Assembly: GCA_947483545.1 (NCBI GenBank)
Contig: CANKNP010000184.1
Span: 1-10,347 of the forward strand
DNA from: Deltaproteobacteria bacterium
GTDB taxonomy: Bacteria > Myxococcota > UBA796 > SXON01
Direction: 5' to 3'
Length of the DNA stretch: 10,347 nucleotides
A model generated the notes under the pieces. It did not search any database and was not told the origin of the DNA. It was given only the letters and a program-made list of their open reading frames with translations. Below, piece by piece: positions 7,125 to 10,347 of the stretch; position 1 is the first letter of the stretch, and each line of letters starts with the position of its first letter. A program made the translations under genes and the position numbers.

Positions 7125-7249
7125 CCCTTCTCCCTCCGGGAGAAGGTGGCGCCGTAATCGGCGTCGGATGAGGGCTCCCCGCGGGTCTTGAACGGCCCTC
7201 ATCCGCCCGCGAGTACGCGGGCACCTTCTCCCGCAAGCGGGAGAAGGGG
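7125..7249. repeat. Inverted pair of REP-like two-hairpin elements (copies A and B)
   Basis: Copy A (7125-7175, + orientation) has a hairpin at 7126-7146 (CCTTCTCCC / GGGAGAAGG, loop TCC). A second hairpin at 7150-7163 is CGCCG / CGGCG with loop TAAT, followed by CGGATGAGGGC. Copy B (7195-7249, - orientation) has a hairpin at 7205-7222 (7-bp stem; loop TACT on its own sense strand) and an 11-bp stem at 7224-7247. The two copies face each other across about 19 nt. The second-hairpin stem sequences differ between A, B and the copy at 1472 yet pair perfectly each time. This unit occupies most of the right half of the 307-bp gene-free stretch 6997-7303. I see no gene and no clean terminator in 6997-7124. 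Confidence 0.8.
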
Positions 7250-7289
7250 AGATCCAAACGGGCGAACCACACGGCCCTACCCCCGCATT

Positions 7290-7303
7290 CCCCTTCTCCC
7301 CGG
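7290..7303 (+). repeat. Truncated half of the REP-like first hairpin (copy D)
   Basis: CCCCTTCTCCCCGGG at about 7290-7304 matches the 5' arm of the first hairpin in copies A-C. It lacks the returning arm, the second hairpin and the GGATGAGGG tail. Similarity ends where the pseudogene's recognisable sequence begins, which suggests a recombination breakpoint near the hairpin apex. Confidence 0.5.
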
Positions 7304-8106
7304 GTGCGCGGTGGGCAGCGTGATCTTCCCCTCGTGCTGGGGCTCTTGATGCCGCTCTACGGCACCAACACCGGGCCATTCACCTCCCACGACGATTTGA
7401 TGGCCCAGGTCTCGGCGGGGCCGCACCCCTTGAGCGTCTTCTTGGATCCAGTGGCCGTCGCGCTCAACGACACGTTGGCCGGCGGGGATTTTGCCCCTGT
7501 CGCGGTGATCGGGGTCTCCGGAGGCGGTTGGACCACCGTGGTCTCCTCTGCGTTGGATCCCCGGATCACGCGCTCCTACCCCGTCGCCGGATCCCTCCCG
7601 CTCTACCTGCGGGCGTATGTGCTGGGCGATGTCGGCGACGCCGAACAATCCTGGCCGGAATTCTACGCCATCGCCGGGTATCTCGACCTGTACGCGATGG
7701 CCGCAGACGAGGAAGATCGCGGCCAGATCCAAATCCTGAACCGTTACGACGCCTGTTGTTTTTCAGGCACGCGGTATCAGGCCTACGCGGGATCCCTCTC
7801 CAACAGGCGGCGTTGGGCGATGCCACGGCCATCGCAACGTGGACGTTCCCCGTGTCGAACGGCACCTACGAGGTCGCCACCACCTGGGTCTCGCACGCCA
7901 ACCGCGCGACGAACGCCACCTACATCGTGGAGGGCACCTCGGTGTCCGTGAACCAGCAGGCCGATCCGGCCAGCTACGATGTGGACGGCGCGCTGTGGCA
8001 GACCCTCGGGGAGTTCACAACCACCGACGGCGAGATCACGGTGACGTTGAGCGGTGACGCAGATGGGTACGTGATCGCCGATGGCGTGAGTGTCACGCCG
8101 ACGTAG
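7304..8106 (+). pseudogene. Degraded alpha/beta-hydrolase fragment joined out of frame to a golvesin-type domain
   Basis: From about 7325 to about 7800, one frame encodes a hydrolase core. It contains LVLGLLMPLYGTNTGPF, FLDPVAVALN, the nucleophile elbow VIGVSGGGW (Ser in G-V-S-G-G), DPRITRSYPVAGSLPLYLR, and ILNRYDACCFSG. After about 7800 this frame turns into Arg/Pro-rich nonsense. A different frame (from about 7804 to the stop at 8106) then encodes a golvesin/xanthan-lyase-type beta domain: ATWTFPVSNGTYEVATTW, ANRATNATY, ALWQTLGEF, and DADGYVIADGVSV. The hydrolase lacks its N-terminus and the C-terminal part that should carry the catalytic His. The golvesin domain lacks its first strands. 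A simple one-base sequencing error would not remove both, so deletion plus frame change is likelier. The only start available is GTG 7304, adjoining the broken repeat. It is probably non-functional. Confidence 0.65.
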
Positions 8107-8121
8107 AGGAGCTGGCCCCCC

Positions 8122-10347
8122 TCAGCGCACCAGCACCCACATGTAGTTTTCGCCAAGGCCAGCGGCGCCGGCGTTGAGCCCCAGCACGCCCGCGAACCCG
8201 AGCGCGTCGCTCTCCTCCTCGGTGGCGCCGGCGTTCGGGCCCAGGCCACCGGTTGCGCCGGGGTCGTCAAACGAGCAGCCATCGCCGTCGTCGGTGCTCC
8301 AAGCGGGCCCGAAGGCGTGCTCTTCGCAGTCCGAGCAGGAGCAGGAGCCCGTGCCGTCGTGGTCGGCGGCGTTCAGGAAAAGGGTCGTCTCGCAAAGCCC
8401 ACCGCTCGCCCCCAGGGAGCCAGCGGTCATCTTGAAGCCGCCGCTGTGCCAACAGTATTCATCGCCGTAGCCCGCGATCAAATCGCCCAGAGATTCAGCG
8501 CCCGAGCCGATCCCGGCGTAGGTCGCGAACCCGGTCGAGGGGTAATGTACGAAGAGCACGTCCGTGAACGCCAGATCGTTGAGCGCCACGCTCTTGTAGT
8601 CGTTGTTCAGCGCGTCCAGCGTGCCGAAGGTGGTGGAGTCCACGTCCCAGTAGCGCCGGCGCGTGTAGGTCCACGTGTCGGCGCCGTCGTCGCTGACGAC
8701 CGCCGAGAGCGTCCAACCACCGCCGTCGGTGCCCATGTCGCAGTAGACCTCGGCGGATCCGGCGCCCGCGTCGATCCAGTAGCGGCCATCGGTGCCGAGG
8801 CCGGACGCCAGCACGTCCACGCAGCTCACCGCAGGGCATGCCTCCGCCTCGCCGAAGGGGCAGCCGGCGATGGTGACCGAGTCGCTGGCGGCGGGCCCCG
8901 AGGCCTCGCCGTCGTCCGCGCTCACGGTACAGGTCCACGTCTCACCCTCCAGCGCATCACCCGCGGGGATCGTGTCGCCAGGCCATGTGGTCGAGGTCGT
9001 GTCGGTGTAGGCCACCCCGTCCACCTCCCAGGTCACGACGTAGTCCAGCGCGTCGGCATCGGCGTCCAAGGCCGCGGCGACGGCGCACACCAGCTCGTCC
9101 ACGCCCTCAGCAGGATCGCCCGGATCGATGCTGACCCCTGGTGCGCCTGGATCGGTGTTGTCGATCACCAGCGACGAAGAGGTGAGCGAGCCGCCTGTGT
9201 CCGTGCCGTCCGAGGGGGTGACCGTCACCTGGACAGACTGGTGCTTGTCGAACGAGGCGCCTGGGAGCGAGGCGTCGGTGGAGACCGCCAGGCCGTCCAC
9301 CGCCCAGGAGATGCTGACCGTCACGCTGTCGCCATCGACATCGGAGGTCGTGGTCAGCGCGCTCAGCGTGTCGTCGGTCTGTGCTGCGGAGGGGGTGATG
9401 CTGACAGCGTCCACCAACGGCGCGGTGTTCTGGATGGTGATGCTCGCGGTGCCCTTGGGGCCGTCCGCAAAGCCGTCGTTGGGGGTGACCTCCACCGTCC
9501 AGACCTCGTCGCGGGCGGTCGCGGAGGCCGGCAGCGTCGATGTCGTGCTGGCCCTCGACGCGACACCGCCGACGAGCCAGACCCACGAGTAGGTCACGGG
9601 GTCCCCATCGGCGTCGGTGCTCGAGGTGAGGGAGGCGACGATCTCGTCGATGGTGGAGGCGGGGTCGGGCCCCAGCGTCACGACCGGGGCGGTCGGTAGG
9701 GCGTCCACGACGAACGCCACGCTCGCAGTCGTGAAATTTCCATCCGTGTCGGTCGCGGTCAGCGTGACCGTGTGGTCGCCGGCGGAGAGCCCGCTGGCCG
9801 AAAAAGAGGCCCGACCGGTGCCGTCAGCCCCAGCCGTGGACAGGACTCCCTCGGTGGCGTCCTCCCAGACGAGCGCCAGATCGCTGGGAAAGTCCTCAGG
9901 ATCGCTGACAGTGGCCTCAAAGAGGGTGGACTCGTCGTCGAACACCATGGAGCCATCGGCGGGGCTCGTGATCGTGACCTCCGGCGAGCCGAGGACGGTC
10001 ACGACGACCTGCTCGACGCAGGTGGCGCCGGCGCCGTCGGTGACCGTCAGGGAGACCGAGTGCGTGCCACGAGAGAGCGTGCTGATGGACCAGTCGATGC
10101 TACCGTCGCTCGCCGCGACCGACGTGCCAACGACCCCGTCTACGTCGCTCTGCCAGACCACGCTGAGCTCGTCGGCAGGCTGATCCACGTCGGAGGCGGT
10201 GGCCTGAAAGTCCAAAGGCGTTCCGGCCTGGACCTCCACGGCGTCGGCGGGCAGCAGCAGATCGCACACCGGCGGCGTGTTCTCCCGGCCGACATCGATG
10301 ATGATCGTCGCGAAGCCCGACTTCCCATGGCTGTCCACGACGGTGAG
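8122..10347 (-). CDS. Large secreted protein: Ig/PKD-like repeats plus C-terminal fibrinogen-related domain (5' partial)
   Basis: The frame is still open at the right edge (LTVVDSHGKSGFATIIIDVG), so the start lies outside; the GTG at 10338 is internal. The 741 residues seen contain at least five beta-sandwich repeats of about 90-100 residues. Most begin with a PxV or PxVxI strand and carry acidic turns such as STDADGDPVTYSW and TSDVDGDSVTVSISW, typical of calcium-binding PKD/cadherin-like modules. Repeats 1 and 5 each have two Cys placed as an Ig disulphide (VCDLL/TCVEQ and VCAVA/TCTVS). The C-terminal about 240 residues open with SCVDVLASGLGTDGRYWID and then VYCDMGTDGGGWTL, the signature start of fibrinogen-related domains. 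This domain has about ten Cys, including CSCSDC, and an Asp-rich stretch (STDDGDGCSFDDPG). The likely role is carbohydrate or surface binding outside the cell; the ligand is unknown. The gene is convergent with the pseudogene, 15 bp apart. Confidence 0.82.
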   Translation of the reverse strand, partial: LTVVDSHGKSGFATIIIDVGRENTPPVCDLLLPADAVEVQAGTPLDFQATASDVDQPADELSVVWQSDVDGVVGTSVAASDGSIDWSISTLSRGTHSVSLTVTDGAGATCVEQVVVTVLGSPEVTITSPADGSMVFDDESTLFEATVSDPEDFPSDLALVWEDATEGVLSTAGADGTGRASFSASGLSAGDHTVTLTATDTDGNFTTASVAFVVDALPTAPVVTLGPDPASTIDEIVASLTSSTDADGDPVTYSWVWLVGGVASRASTTSTLPASATARDEVWTVEVTPNDGFADGPKGTASITIQNTAPLVDAVSITPSAAQTDDTLSALTTTSDVDGDSVTVSISWAVDGLAVSTDASLPGASFDKHQSVQVTVTPSDGTDTGGSLTSSSLVIDNTDPGAPGVSIDPGDPAEGVDELVCAVAAALDADADALDYVVTWEVDGVAYTDTTSTTWPGDTIPAGDALEGETWTCTVSADDGEASGPAASDSVTIAGCPFGEAEACPAVSCVDVLASGLGTDGRYWIDAGAGSAEVYCDMGTDGGGWTLSAVVSDDGADTWTYTRRRYWDVDSTTFGTLDALNNDYKSVALNDLAFTDVLFVHYPSTGFATYAGIGSGAESLGDLIAGYGDEYCWHSGGFKMTAGSLGASGGLCETTLFLNAADHDGTGSCSCSDCEEHAFGPAWSTDDGDGCSFDDPGATGGLGPNAGATEEESDALGFAGVLGLNAGAAGLGENYMWVLVR

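Noticed and set aside
4550..7272. Long minus-strand frames opposite the two tail-associated genes
   Set aside because: They run through the heptamer repeat and the REP-like elements as low-complexity sequence, and the plus-strand proteins have coherent domains.
8317..9699. 460-residue plus-strand frame
   Set aside because: It is antisense to the Ig/PKD-repeat protein and has an Arg/Gly/Val-rich composition typical of shadows; the minus strand carries clear repeated motifs.
1..10347. tRNA or rRNA genes
   Set aside because: No cloverleaf-like sequence or conserved rRNA segment was noticed on either strand by eye.

Overview
The window is GC-rich (roughly two thirds G+C by eye) and looks like chromosome from a Gram-negative, delta-proteobacterial or Myxococcota-like bacterium. 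This is an inference from three things: large secreted or surface proteins built from Ig/PKD-like repeats, an outer-membrane-barrel C-terminus, and a fibrinogen-like lectin domain. No taxonomic marker gene is present.

Layout, left to right. (1) Positions 2-1453 (+) hold the 3' part of a surface protein with two Ig-like (Big-1/filamin-like) domains, a Gly/Ser linker and a C-terminal beta-barrel ending in Phe. (2) Positions 1454-1846 hold no gene. They contain a REP-like two-hairpin element (1472-1541) and a 31-bp tandem repeat carrying perfect 12-bp palindromes (1636-1759, with degenerate flanks), placed just upstream of the next gene pair. (3) Positions 1847-4683 (+) encode a tightly coupled pair: a CbbQ/NorQ-type MoxR AAA+ ATPase and a CbbO/NorD-type protein with a C-terminal von Willebrand A domain. 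(4) A short intergenic stretch contains a heptanucleotide microsatellite (4709-4757). (5) Positions 4856-6996 (+) encode two proteins typical of phage-tail-like contractile injection systems: a tail-protein-I-type (TIGR02242-like) baseplate protein and an uncharacterised 313-residue partner. (6) Positions 6997-7303 hold no gene but contain an inverted pair of the REP-like element plus a broken half copy. (7) Positions 7304-8106 (+) are a pseudogene: an alpha/beta-hydrolase fragment joined out of frame to a golvesin-type beta-domain fragment. (8) Positions 8122-10347 (-), running off the right edge, encode a secreted protein with at least five Ig/PKD-like repeats and a fibrinogen-related C-terminal domain.

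Working together: the ATPase and VWA protein are expected to form a remodelling complex, in which the ATPase hexamer is targeted to a substrate by the VWA MIDAS site. No Rubisco or nitric-oxide-reductase gene, the known clients of this family, is in the window. The nearest same-strand neighbours are the two tail/baseplate proteins, so a role in assembling or activating a contractile injection particle is a testable hypothesis. The terminal genes are surface or secreted adhesin-like proteins and have no evident link to the central cluster.
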